64,000 bases of DNA, taken from contig JAZARR010000088.1 in the NCBI GenBank assembly GCA_037389465.1, forward strand, positions 4,340,001-4,404,000, given 5' to 3'. The notes under the pieces were generated by a model that worked only from the letters and a program-made list of their open reading frames with translations, was not told the origin of the DNA and searched no databases. The DNA comes from Baylisascaris procyonis (taxonomy: Eukaryota > Nematoda > Chromadorea > Rhabditida > Ascarididae). The position numbers and the translations under genes were made by a program. Positions 26,501-38,541 of this stretch are shown here, piece after piece (within the stretch, counting starts at the first letter, position 1; every line of letters starts with the position of its first letter).

Positions 26501-29006
26501 AATAATCTTATATGAAACAATGGCAGATGCCTGGAATTCACCTCGTTAGAAGGACCGTTTTGCCAATGCGTTCGACGTCGATTCGGAAGAGGCCATCTCC
26601 TGCTTCTTGAGCAAATGCAAACAACTTCTGTAGATTGACAGCATCTGTTATAAAATCAAACTCGTTAAAATTTATCGGCTTCTTCGTTTTTGAAGTTAAA
26701 TGCCGTGCGGCCAATATTGCAGTGTCGAGTGGACCATCGCGAACCTGAAATCTTCGTTTAGAGATCATTAAACGTTAAACGTTAAACGTCTCCTGAAATC
26801 ATTAAACGTTCTCTGTGGCATAGGTGGCAAATACCTGGGTAGCACGACCATATTCCTCTTACCAATAAATCTTAGCGAAATAGCAAGGGTCCTCGGGGAA
26901 AAAAAATAAAATAAACATCTCAGCAATAAACCCCAACTATGTAGGCAACAGATTTTTTTTCATATACACATTGCCAAGTGACGAATTAAAGCTTCTAGCA
27001 AAAAGTTATCACTACCATTGTAAACATCATAAAATATTGAGCCAAAAAAAAATCAACCTTCTGCATGCAAAGCTTGCCTAGTTATAAAGACTTTTTTGTA
27101 ACCTCGAAGAATGAGCAATAAAGGATTGGTTCTCGAGACATTTGAGAGCACTTGGATGAAGGGAGAGAAGCCAACAGAAACAAACTTTAACCGTAGAATG
27201 TCATGAAAGGTCAGCAATTACTATTTAACCTTATGCTGTAAACAATGATGGGGTACTATTACTGAGTTGGTATCGTAACTCTCATAAATGTTGCTTATCC
27301 CAGAGAATACGAGATAAACCACCTCAGCCCTTCCCACTCCACCATCCCTTCCATGTCCATCTTACGCGCATGTGCCGCATTTGCATAGCCAAGTGCCCAC
27401 TGCAACTTCAGATCCCACGTTCCATAAAAGCCCTAATCACCTTCTCGCACCTAATAGCCAGATCCGATCGAGTCCAAACCTGGCGAACGTACGAAAAGTC
27501 CACTCCTGTTTGGCTCAGAATCTGGATGCCAAATATGCATGTAATGGGAATTTCTCCACTAGGAGATTACGTCATGTTATCACCGCATGATGTGAAGATA
27601 GCAGCTACAAACGAAAAACAAGGACAAAATTGTGTGCTTCAAAGATCCATATAAAAGATTGAACTAATATTTTTAGACATTTCCACTCTCAAATATATGT
27701 TTCGATTCTTAGGAAACATTTGCGACAACTTTTTTTTCGATCTATAATATCGCTCTCGCTCTTTCAAATATTCCACAGAGTCATGGATTCGATGATGCCA
27801 CAAGTACTTAAATGATCAAAAATTATTTTGGCAACCTTTATCAGAGGTGTTATATGAATGAGGTGCTAGAAAATAGTGTTATGTATAAATATGAATGACA
27901 CTGAAAGTTTTGAGATCTTTTTTTTTCTTTCATCAAAAATTTCTGATTGCTACAAATTTATGCTGAACAATGATAAAAAATTTCAGCGAAAAATTTTAAC
28001 ATTGAAATTTGAAGAATGAAAAACTGTCAATAGCGATAAATGGTGAAATTCATTGCTTTTTACTGCATTATGCAATTTTTTCTGATGATTTCTGCAGTGA
28101 GTTAGTTATAAGTCCAGTGATAATACGCAGCGGTTTTCAGTGCGATCTACAAATTACTATGAATTGGTTCTAACGCTACAATTTTTGAGCTAATTTTTTT
28201 GGCTAAAATGTGGATTCTTCCTTGTACTGTTTGAGACCTCTCCACTCTTCTACCTTCTTCGAAGTGTGCGCCTAATTCCTTAAAGAAGTGTTTGTTTGAT
28301 GAGGACGTTGGTGGGCATAATTTGTGGTCATCGTTATTCGTCCTACGCACAATGAATGTTCCCTCTTGCCGAGCACGCATCGCTTCATCGATTGCTGTGA
28401 ATTTGCGGCGTAACAGCTGCATATTGCTCTATACTTGCAGTTTAGTTAGTGCACGCACCTGTTCACTGGACTTCAGTACAACACTTTGATGCAGACATGT
28501 CGAACACTTAAGAAATATAATTCCACTTTGGAACTTCAAAAACTTGGGAACATGCTGCATTCCAATGACGTATGAATTAGCATATCGGAAGAAGCAGCGC
28601 AAGGATGGAAGAGGGGGCAGAGGGGGAGGGGTTGAAAGGATCACAACTCTGACATTTTTATTTCTACATCTATATGAAAGGAGAACTCCAGTGTTCGAGG
28701 GACATTTGTCGCCAAAACGATATGAACCGATGATATGCTCACGCAAGCAAGCAATATGTAAAGCAACGTTTTCGTTTTTCAACTTGAGTTGTCTCCGTTT
28801 TTTAAGGTTACCTCGTTCTGTCAATGCTCATTCAGGTAACTATCCTCTCAATGCTCATTCAGGTAACTATCCTCTCTCACTGATCCGGCAACTATTTTGA
28901 AATTCGTAGATATGTTTGTTACGAAAGACATCAAAGAGTTCTCCTCTAGAGATAAGCTTTAAGCGACAACATATCATTCTCTCTAATGCAGTTGGAAGCA
29001 TGAATA

Positions 29007-29051
<45 letters not shown>

Positions 29052-29061
29052 CCGTATAGCA

Positions 29062-29160
<99 letters not shown>

Positions 29161-30900
29161 CATGAATAGTAATCAAATGAAACTGTGTTCCGAAAATTCT
29201 CTGATTCATGCGCTCAGGGCTTCTGTTCACGCATATAAAGAGTGCCCATTGTGTTGAAAATAAACATGAGCTTAAATTCACACCAAAGTTTGAATGAAGT
29301 TTAGAGGCTAGCAAGCGTTGCAACTAATAGCTTTTTGTAGAGGTTTATTTCTTTCGAAACAGTATGAGTCAAGTATGTAGTTTTTGTTACTTTTGAATCC
29401 TTTTTGTCGACTGTTTTAGGGATCAGAATAGTTTTTTTTTTGAATTCTATAACTGTGATCTTCGAATTCTTCAGGATGAGCTAAAAGCTATGATGGTTTA
29501 TCGTCGAATCTAATTCAACTACAATGGAATCGGAAAAGATTTTAATTATTTATTTCAGGATTCAAAAAGGCCTGCTATAGCTTATCTCCCTTCCAGGTTC
29601 ACAATAGCGCAGCTCTCGAAATCTTGAAGCACAAAATGCCCTTTGACCAATCATGTAATTTTTGACTCCGGATAACAGGAACATTTTTATAAAGTATCAG
29701 TAAATACATAACATATAAGACAGCCGGATGCTGATATGATGAAATTGCAAATCAACATTCTCATAATAACTATGGATTAATTATGCGAAGAGATACGATT
29801 GCCTGTGCGAGGAATTGCTGAAACGTTCACAGGTTAAAGAACTGAGTCACAAGGAAGTTCAATTTGATACTGATTGGTTCCTCTTCATGGTTGATTTTGT
29901 GGTATTGTTTATTCGAAAGTTCGAGCTATCCTTTACCGCTTGACTATGAAATGGCTCCGCTTCCTCGTCAAGGACTTAGATTTACTTATTATATCAGCTC
30001 ACCTTTAAGTGGTTCACATCGTAAATAACAACGCCACGATCTTGTTGTAATTTGCCGCCGGGCCAGAAGAACGATTCTAGTGGCATTCCAGGCATCTGAA
30101 GTAGTCTTTCACTCAAAATTGCATACTAACGTGTTTTTTTTTCAATTTTCAAAGCACCTAAATTGGACTGGTCTCGAGATCATAAGAGTGGAAGAACCGA
30201 CGACATTGGTGGATAGGTAAATCAAGTAAGGTTGATATTTACGACAACATCGCCAGATGTAAACAATAGTTGATATCTGCTAGTTTTCTTCTTTCTCGGA
30301 AGGTGCAGACAAGAACCGTCGAAACAAATAGAATAATTCATCACCAAAGTTTTTTTTCGAGAAAGGGACCCTTGGGAACTCGAAATTTACACTGCATAGT
30401 TCCGGTGATAGCGCAACGTTTCTGAGAACTAATTCTTTATTAAGTGAGCTAAAATATAGATTGAACTCTATCGTTTAATTCAATATTATTTAATATTTTT
30501 AAGTAGAAAAATTAAATGCTGAAATTGAGAAAAGAATCGCATTCTCAGCTTGAAAAAAAATCGAGTTGCTTAAGTATTTTTAGCCAAGAACTTCTCAGAT
30601 GATTAGTTCGTTAATTGCGATTTCCACTTAACTGCACATTATTTGGCTCGTTTTGCCTCATAAGAGTAGGAAATGCATACTTACTAGAATAGTGGGACCA
30701 TCGTCAGCAAGATACCATTGATAGGAACCAATTCGTTCAACGTATTTCGTTGATGTTGGGCCACCTTTACCGGAGAGGTTGACCAGCGGCAGAAGTCCAT
30801 ACGGCTCTTCTTCTAGGCCTTCAAACAGCCAAAATCCCTCCGCCGACATCCTACGGTGGCCAACCTTAATGTTGATTTGAACTTTTCTCATTAAACTCAT
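23542..30900 (-). CDS. Uncharacterised 401-residue soluble protein, six exons, complete
   Basis: Exons 30685-30900, 30003-30095, 26542-26744, 26040-26234, 24401-24593 and 23542-23847 (TAA) join in phases 0, 0, 2, 2, 0 to give 401 residues. Donors read gtaagt, gtgagc, gtgaat, gttttc and gtttca; all acceptors end in cag. There is no signal peptide or membrane helix. Landmarks in order are [15 protein letters not shown] and [14 protein letters not shown] (about 60-86), [11 protein letters not shown] (to 103), [18 protein letters not shown] (about 130-147), [27 protein letters not shown] (about 220-230) and a C-terminal helical stretch ending PEPEQQDE. The order of the N-terminal half resembles, from memory, a family of fungal proteins often mislabelled geranylgeranyl pyrophosphate synthetase. 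I see no prenyltransferase Asp-rich motif. Function unknown. The start is the first ATG after a T-rich run and gaag, which could be a trans-splice acceptor. Confidence 0.92.
26767..26808. repeat. GTTAAAC short tandem repeat
   Basis: ATTAAACGTTAAACGTTAAACG is followed, 17 bases on, by another ATTAAACGTT. The repeat sits about 20 bases upstream (minus strand) of the exon 26542-26744 acceptor. Confidence 0.9.
28147..28824 (-). pseudogene. 226-codon reading frame with one stop, inside the large intron of the 401-residue gene
   Basis: The same minus-strand frame is open from 28824 to 28147 apart from one TAG at 28429-28431. The translation is Lys/Arg-rich at the start, has a Pro run ([11 protein letters not shown]), then [13 protein letters not shown], and after the stop [20 protein letters not shown] frame this long with one stop is unlikely by chance in AT-rich DNA. 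No acceptor, donor or phase ties it to the flanking exons at 26744 and 30003. It may be a recently dead mobile-element or gene fragment. I recognise no family. Confidence 0.4.
28821..28874. repeat. Perfect 27-bp tandem duplication
   Basis: The unit beginning TCAATGCTCATTCAGG occurs twice with no mismatch (28821-28847 and 28848-28874). It abuts the upstream end of the broken 28147-28824 frame. Confidence 0.97.
29009..29159. repeat. Two (TA)n arrays separated and bounded by a short motif
   Basis: TA arrays at about 29009-29048 and 29065-29159. AGCATGAATA occurs before the first, between the two and after the second. They lie in the 3.3-kb intron of the 401-residue gene. Confidence 0.98.
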
Positions 30901-33900
30901 GACTTCGAAAAAACGATACTAAAATCGAACGTTTATTATCATCATTTCTGATCAAAATTCGCCGCTTTCCAGCTATCGTCATGCTAGATTGCTTTTCATC
31001 TGGCAACAATGGAAGTTAACCGATAACGCTATCAGGGCTCGTCTTATTTCAGCAATCTATGAGAAGTGAGCTTTGATGAGCTATGGTATGATTGCCTTTT
31101 CCCAGCATTTCTGGAAATTTCAAACAAATTGCTTTCAAACAGATTGCTCAGCCGTTCAGTGGACGCATTTATTAAGATGTGGGAAGCGATTTTCTCGAAT
31201 GCAATCTCATTCGATAACTCGACTCCATCTCTAACTTCAAGCAAATTTTTGTGGAAGAAAAAAAAAAGCAACTGAATAATCGCTAACGAATTAACAACGA
31301 ACATTTGATTGAATATTTATTCTATATAGCGGCTCAACAAATACACTCAACACCAATCGATATTATTATCATTGCGCATTGTGCGGCTCACTTATATTCT
31401 TCAGATTTTTAGTGTTAATCGAATGACGACATACGAAAATGCAATAAAACGAAACATCAACAACACATCGATATCATTATAATAATAATAATAATGATGC
31501 CATAAATAAGCGAGAGTGATGCAGATGAGAACCGATAGGATACCAAAGAAATGTTCTCTTCAGCAAATACAAACGTTTCGAGGAATTTATCATGAACAAT
31601 TTGGTTTCATAAGAACATCATTGCGTATATTTTCTTATGTGCTCTGAATTAGCTAAACTGAGTTTTTGAAACAGCGCAGAGTGGGGGCATATAAATATGA
31701 AGCGAGATATCTGCACTGATCCGTTTCCGTATCAATTTTTTTTTTTTTTTTTGTTTCTTTAGGCGTTTAGGTGGCAAAAAAATGAAGAGGCGATAAGGAG
31801 AGAACGTGAAAATAGACCAGTTTTCACATTCAAATGATTTGATGAGGTGAAAGAAGGAATTATCCTTCGTTAAAATGAGGACAGGAGGGTGGGTTGAGAT
31901 GTTGCTTGCTTTATCCTAGAATAGTGCAAGGCACTTTTGCATAACACGAGGATCGTTAATCCAGAGGCAGTAAGACAGGGTTCTTTAAGTCTCAAAGAGA
32001 AGTCAGCTTTGTTAAGGTGGGCGTTGTGTCCAACATGAAATAGCGGCGGATTACGCACTTCCAACTTCGTCATTATTGAACCATGTCTCTCCCGATAAGA
32101 TCGTTGCCATCGAGGAAACATTTTTTATTGAGTTAGAAATGTCACCATCTCAACCTTTGACACCCCCCTCCTCCTCCACAACGCCTTCAAGCTGGAATTT
32201 AAACGTTATTTTCGAATTTTCACACATTCGTTTCCTGATGAATTTGGCAAACTGGCAGCAAATCTATGACTGGCAAAAGTAAATCTATACAGTAAACTTC
32301 GGTTGGCAAAAGTAGGATGGAACGGGTCAAACCGAAAGCGCTCGCAAGCGCATTGACCGCGTGATCGTTAAAACTTCGCTAATGCTCAGGAAAATTTGGT
32401 CTCATTCGATTGTTCGAAACTTTTTTACACCCCGAGCTGCAGTTTTTACTAAATGCCACTCCGAATGAACCGCGTATAATATGTTACGACTAATTTAAAT
32501 GTTTATGCCTTATAATTTCTATTTTAGGGTAGCACACTTTGGACCCAAAAATATGGAATGCCTTTATCGGCGTTATTTTTTTCGACTCGAATTTTGTGGG
32601 ATGGAGTTGTTCACATCGCAATAACTCTGTCACGTTTCACTTGCAACGGCGTTTTTTAATGAAATAAAAGTATAAACAAATCGCAACGAAGCCAAGTTCA
32701 ACTTGCATATATGAAAACGAATTTCATTTCGATATAATCAGAAATATTTAGATCTGATAGTACTGCAATCTTTTTTTTTTTTATTTATTAGGTCTAAAAA
32801 TTTCAGTTTGTATGGCCAATTTCTAAAAACGAATCGCGTATCAGAAACTTGATTATCATTATTTAATGTTAACGTTGATAAAAACATGCTCCTTAAATCA
32901 CTCTATAAACCACAACCATAAAAACACAGCTTCACAAGTTTTACTTGCTTGTTAAATTTCTATATCTTTCTTTCAAAGCTCGAATTTATTCGGCATTGAA
33001 TGTCTATTCAACTCTTTTTACTCTCTATAATATAGTGAGGCAAATTTAAGATTGAAGAAATGCAATCATAATCTGTGAATTGTATTATAGGTAACTATAC
33101 ATATCCGTACTTATATAAAGTAAGAATTTACCTATGAAGTTGTCATATGTTATGAAACTTTAAAAAAATATATCAGCTAGTCCTACATAAGAAATTGCAA
33201 CAGCAAATCGGAAAACGATACCAAAAAGCATTAAAACAAACAGAAAAAAACCATATCAAAACAATTGATGACGATATGCGTTCGTGCGCTTCGAATACCC
33301 AATTCGCTAACGAAAAAAAAAATTATTGTTATAAGATGAAATTTGAATAAGTGTAGCATGGCTTTAAAGCCGTTTAGAAATTCGAGCAGAAAAGATACAT
33401 GCTCTTGTCTAAGGAACATAAGCGATAAACGAATAAATAATAAACGTAATAAACGTTTCTCATCGATCTCTAAATATATATAAAAAAGATGACGGATAAA
33501 GAAACTGCTTGAAGGCGAAGAACAAAGGCGTGCTGACTGATCTGGTCCTGTATAAGAATACGCAAGTGTTAATGTCATAAGGCTGCCGTAGATATAAGAA
33601 CAAATATACGTCAACGTTAACAATAAAAGTAATGAGGTATTGAATTCGATGACTAACGGAACCGGAAATGCACACGGAAGGAATCGGGATAATGCATAAG
33701 GCAGCACTGCTTTAAAAAAAAATAACTACATTAAAAGGAATCCCGTTTCGTATACATATTTTAATTTCCAATTGTTGAATCTAGCAATACATTGCGATCC
33801 AATTCGCTAATATTTGAAGTGGAAGGCTTATACTCAAATCGAAAACTAGTAAAGTAGATGCAAAAATGCAATCATATTTAAATGGAATTGAGTCATTGCT

Positions 33901-35698
33901 GCAAATCTTTAGGTCTTTTTCTTGCATATTTTGCAATCTTGTAGCGCACCTCTTCGCATGCAAAATTTGCGCACATTTGAGTGTTTGCAACCTTTTTCGA
34001 ACCCACAGATTATTGAATAAATTTGAAATTCGGTAAAAAAAAGACCACTTTGAGGCTAAATTACAGCCGTCAATTCTGATCGTCTTGCTTTCGTTGATTC
34101 TCAAATTAAGGCTACTTTACAGACAGACGCTTATACATACATGCATACCGACACAAGACCATCGTAATGCAGTTTGCAAACGCAGTTGTGCAAGAGTAGG
34201 TACTCACGGCATATGCAGAATATGAGATCGCTGTATTTTTTTAGACGAACTAATTGATTATATAAATTGCCGTTGATGCTGTATAAATCCATTCAATCTA
34301 CACTGACTGCCTATACAAAATACACACCTTTCAAACACTCTGCAAATGGAAAATTTGCGGCAGCGTATAGAAATAAACCCGTGGAACGTCTTGAAAAAGC
34401 CATACTGAACCAACTACAGAAAAACCGGAGATGTTGAGGCAACACGCTCCTTTGTCTACCGTTCACCTGACCAAACAATTTCACAAGTCACTAGCAAAAA
34501 ATAATATATGCCAACTGCTGCCTTCATATTTTACTTGATCCGATCGCCTGTGCAGGTCTCCCGCAAAAAATTTTTTGCGATTCGATCAATGCAAAATGCC
34601 TGCAAATTTTCGAAGCATTCATAAATGGCTTTGATTTTTCTAAAAGCTCTTTTGGAACACCATGTAGAACACATGTGGGAAGATCAAGATCACTGTGCTC
34701 TTGAACAATACGATTTTTTAGGCTATTATTCGTGTGGAAAATGTGCATAACATTATGATATCATAAGAATCCCTTACGACACGAAAATCACAACGGAACA
34801 ACACGCATAAATATCAAATATGCAAGCATTTCAAGTTCTTACTCGTTGCTATTTCGGCACATCTAGGTAATATATGCATATTTTATTTTAGTTGAATTAT
34901 ATTTGTTTCACTGAAAAATTATTCATTCGATGTGGATATATAAGCCAAAAAAAATCCTCACCACTTGATTGAAATGAATCGCAAAAATGACTTTTCTACA
35001 TGTAACCGCCATTCGCTGAGGAAGCCTCAATATTATATAGAGAAAACTTGTTCTTATCAAAGTCCTGGTAGGCATTTGAGAAGTTAACGATGTGTTAAGG
35101 TACTGAGCAACAGCAACGTAAAAGCGCATAAAGCGTTATCCTCGAATTTCATGTTGTTGATCATTCTTCACTTAATAAACGTCTGTACTGATCGCAACGG
35201 CTGCGGTGCATTCACTGAGCTAAAGCTATCTAACATAGAAGATTTTCAAACTTATTCAGTCTGAGAGCGCTAGCTGTTTTCTCATTAAAAGCCTTGGTAG
35301 AAACACTTAAGGAACTACTGGAGACAAATGCTGACGCACACTTGCACACTTGATGACAATTCAGTGTTTCGTGGATCATGAAATTGGATTTTCCGGAAAG
35401 GATCGGGAATAAATTTCCAACTCAGAAGAAGATTCAATATATAGAATTGGAACATTTTCGCGCAAATTTAACCGAATATTTAAGAAAAAAAATACTACTG
35501 AAAGTTTGGAAGGAAAAGTGTTAAATTACGTGAATCTTGTGAAAAAAAAAATGAAAAAATTGACAATCTTTGCATTTCGTTTTCACGCGCTGAACAAAAC
35601 CGCTCAGAATTTCAATTTTTTTTCCACCGAGAATTGAGATTCTCAGCAATAAAGCTGAAAAAAAAAACTATCGAAAACCTCATTCGATAAACATATTG
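30901..35698. other. Upstream flank of the 401-residue gene, no gene recognised
   Basis: The promoter of the 401-residue gene should lie at the left end of this stretch, but no motif is clear. The longest frame (33707-33231, minus, 158 codons) starts with GTG, is very rich in Leu, Phe and Ile, and has no splice context. A small coding-like frame at 31870-32121 may be an element relic. Confidence 0.5.
34562..34579. repeat. 18-bp perfect palindrome
   Basis: CGCAAAAAATTTTTTGCG is self-complementary. It lies inside a stretch that weakly resembles 43640-43690. Confidence 0.85.
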
Positions 35699-35788
35699 TT
35701 AATTGTGAATGAGGACCGCACAGAAACAGTTTTCAGATTTGAAGAGAAAATCTGCACAAAAATAGGCTCTTTTTCTCAACGCACCTAA

Positions 35789-35968
35789 TCCTAATTTAAA
35801 CAGGGGAATCTGCTCGAGCGGTCCAACAATGAACATTGCGGAAATCACATCAAAAGGCGCTTCAAATGCGCCAGAAAATTGCATGTTTGCGATGCGTAGT
35901 AAAGTGAAAAAACTACGCAGTCGCGAATAGACTCCTCGGTACATTTCAGGCTTAATTTCTATGCGCAT
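35789..35968 (-). CDS. Possible orphan exon
   Basis: A minus-strand frame starting ATGCGCATAG runs through MYRGVYSRLRSFF, GAFEAPFDVISAM and GPLEQIPLFKLGL to a good donor (GGATTAG|gtgcgt) at 35788. The base and residue composition looks coding and stands out from the flanks. No partner exon was found. It lies upstream of the 401-residue gene on the same strand. It could be a 5' exon of that gene (phase 1 into TC before its ATG) or part of an unseen gene. No family recognised. Confidence 0.27.
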
Positions 35969-36080
35969 ATACGCCTATGAAGATACACATATATCGCAGA
36001 TGTTTGACTTCGGCTTTCTTCAAATAGAGCAATCACGAATATGCCTTAGTGAAATAAATACAGTACTTATGAGCTAATAC

Positions 36081-36082
<2 letters not shown>

Positions 36083-36155
<73 letters not shown>
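36083..36155. repeat. (TA)n microsatellite
   Basis: About 73 bases of TA repeat in intergenic DNA. Confidence 0.99.
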
Positions 36156-36158
<3 letters not shown>

Positions 36159-36579
36159 AAGAAATGAGAAAAAATAAGCTAGTAACAAGCACGAAAATCA
36201 ACTCAGATTTGTTTTAAAGAATACGAACTTGCGAAAGAAGAAAATGTGATTACTTAAATAATGAGCATAATGAAAACGAATCAACAGTAAAAATGAAAGC
36301 TTAAACACACATTTCAAGTTCATTAATATTTAAGGAATGGGTATGAATTGAAAGTAATCGTAAAACTCAAAATCAAAATTATTCTCGAATAGGAAAACAT
36401 AAGACAAATCATTCAAGAGTTTCCGAAAAGCGCTCGGAAGTGTTTAGTCAGCCGATTTGCCGTAGGCAGTAGTAGTAGTCAGTCCTCGAATTTCTTTCTT
36501 GCTAGTTGGTTGTCTCTATATCTCTTGCTTTCGCGGGGGAGTTTTATACTCTCTACACTATTCTCTCAATCTCTGTAGG

Positions 36580-36759
36580 AAAAGCTTATTGCGTATAGCT
36601 TCGTGCACCAAGAACGACAGCTGTGCGATATGACTCTTTTGCTTACAGCGTTTGGAATCGGCCGCTATCTTACTTCCAATGATCAGGCGTATTCTGGGCA
36701 AGAAAGATCTAAGTTCGTGCAAAAGTTCTCAACACAAAGAAAACAAAACACCACATAAT
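36580..36759 (+). CDS. Possible orphan exon or decayed frame
   Basis: After a pyrimidine-rich run ending ctctgtag, a plus frame is open for 59 codons (EKLIAYSFVHQERQLC, LLLTAFGIGRYLTSNDQ) and stops at 36757-36759. The first in-frame ATG gives only about 43 codons. The surrounding 36.42-36.75 kb is less AT-rich than the flanks. No partner exon was found. Confidence 0.22.
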
Positions 36760-37649
36760 TACTTAAAATGCACAATAGCTGAAAATTTTGCACCACAGAA
36801 AACATATTGATAAGTTACGTATTAGGAGGCCAATTTTATTGCTCCACCTAAGCGATACACGAGAAAGCGATCAACAGCAATTAAGAAAACCAGTCGGCTT
36901 TTGCTTCTTTAATATGATCTTAGATCATGTCAGCCAACTTTTCTGATTTAGACCAAATACTTTGAACAGAATTGAGGATAGCTATTTATCATTTGATCTT
37001 ATCTTTCATTAATCGCTGTTATCAAACTAAGAATTGCTTAAATTATTATTTTCTGAAGTATTCTTATAGTTATGAAAACGCGCAAATTGTGTTTTTTATC
37101 CATATGCATATAAGCACATAGTTGCGCAAACAATTTTCTATGTAATTGCTTTTGTTAGTGTAAACTTCAAACACATCCACTTGTCGAACGCATACATTTT
37201 TTCTCATGTACATATAGTGCTTTCGAATATAACGGCGGTTTATCTGTTAGCTTCATTAAGGCATCCCTTTTCCAAGCTGAAAGAAATCCTCAGTGCATAT
37301 CCAGAATCTGCATCGATAACGTACCTGCACTAAGAATCGTGTTTCATTGATTTCATCTGATTGATATATGCTCGTAAAATAAAACCAACTTGAGAATTCA
37401 GCTGTCAATTGGAAATTGAGAAGTTCGAATATTTATAGAGCTAGTTAGCACGTTTTAAAATATAATGGTCTTAAGATTTATTAGTCATATGAAAGATTCA
37501 CTGAATATGCGGTCAAGATGAAATCGTATCAGCAACAATGAAAGATCTCGATGCACCATTTGGCAGTATAAAGTTCCAAATTAGTTCGCATGAAATTTCG
37601 TTGAAAAATTCGTTGAACATTTCGATGTATAGCACGTTCCTTCTGCGGT

Positions 37650-38541
37650 TGGCTAGCAGATAGAAGCATTCAATATTCGGAAGCAGTGCTCCTAAGTAAG
37701 CTGTGCTTAACTAAGGCAGACAGCAGTACTATCCAGGAGTATTTTTGTCTCAGGCAGGTCGTTTTAGTCTTCGGTAATTACAGGCCGCCTCATTCGTTGT
37801 GCTGGTTTGCCTTAACGGTCGGTGCGGCGTTCCTTTGGTTTTCAGCAGTATGTCGCTTTAGTTTTCGTTACAAATTGCTTTAGTTTCCATGACATAAGCA
37901 AGCATCTTATTACCGGCAGAGGAAATTGGTATTTGGACAAAGTAGGTGAAACAGCAGAAATTTGATGATATTCCTTTATACCGCCGCTTGATTGGTGTAA
38001 GGTTGATCAGTCGGCTATAGACCCAGCGGGAATAATGCGCCGTGCAAGGCAAGTCAAAGAAGGTCGAAAGCATAGAGGCAGATTAAACGAATGCCCAGCA
38101 TGTGTTGTGTGGCCAGCCTGAGGCAGAATCGGGAGGATGTAAAAGGGATTGATGTGCTCGCGCATTCATTCCAGCTGCTAGATTGTTGGCAGGGTAGGCC
38201 TACGTGAAGCAATGGGAGCGTGTGAGGAGATCGGCGGCAACGTGAAGTTCCTCGCTTGCGACTACGGGATCGAGCCGATGATCATCCCTGTGAACGAGTC
38301 TTTACTTGTTTGTCACCTTATTATATGAGTATGGTAAACTGTTCGCCCTTATACCTGTCTCAGTTTATTCGACCGCATCTCGGCAGAAGTTGCAATTCCT
38401 CAAGGAGACCTGAACCAAAGGGAGCTGACTCTTACACTGGCACCGAAAATAGATCATTTAGGTAGCTTTACAACTGTTTTCTGGGCATTTCAAAATCATG
38501 CCCCAAATATCGACAGCAGCAGAAGAACTACTCCTTTGTAA
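37650..38541 (+). pseudogene. G+C-richer island with broken coding-like frames
   Basis: This stretch is visibly richer in G+C than its surroundings. One plus frame reads PPLDWCKVDQSAIDPAG and then RLNECPACVV before a TGA near 38118. A second frame, from about 38187, reads GGNVKFLACDYGIEPMIIP. After two stops it continues through IPQGDLNQRELTLTLAPK to a TAA at 38539-38541. Shifts and stops separate the pieces, which suits a decayed mobile element or pseudogene. The family was not recognised. Confidence 0.4.

Noticed and set aside
27370..27654. 94-codon plus frame in the large intron, G+C-richer
   Set aside because: Two frames are open at once, there is no exon partner and no domain; only the base composition is notable.
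33231..33707. 158-codon minus frame, the longest single frame
   Set aside because: No ATG start (GTG), biased to Leu, Phe and Ile as AT-rich DNA gives, no splice context and no domain.
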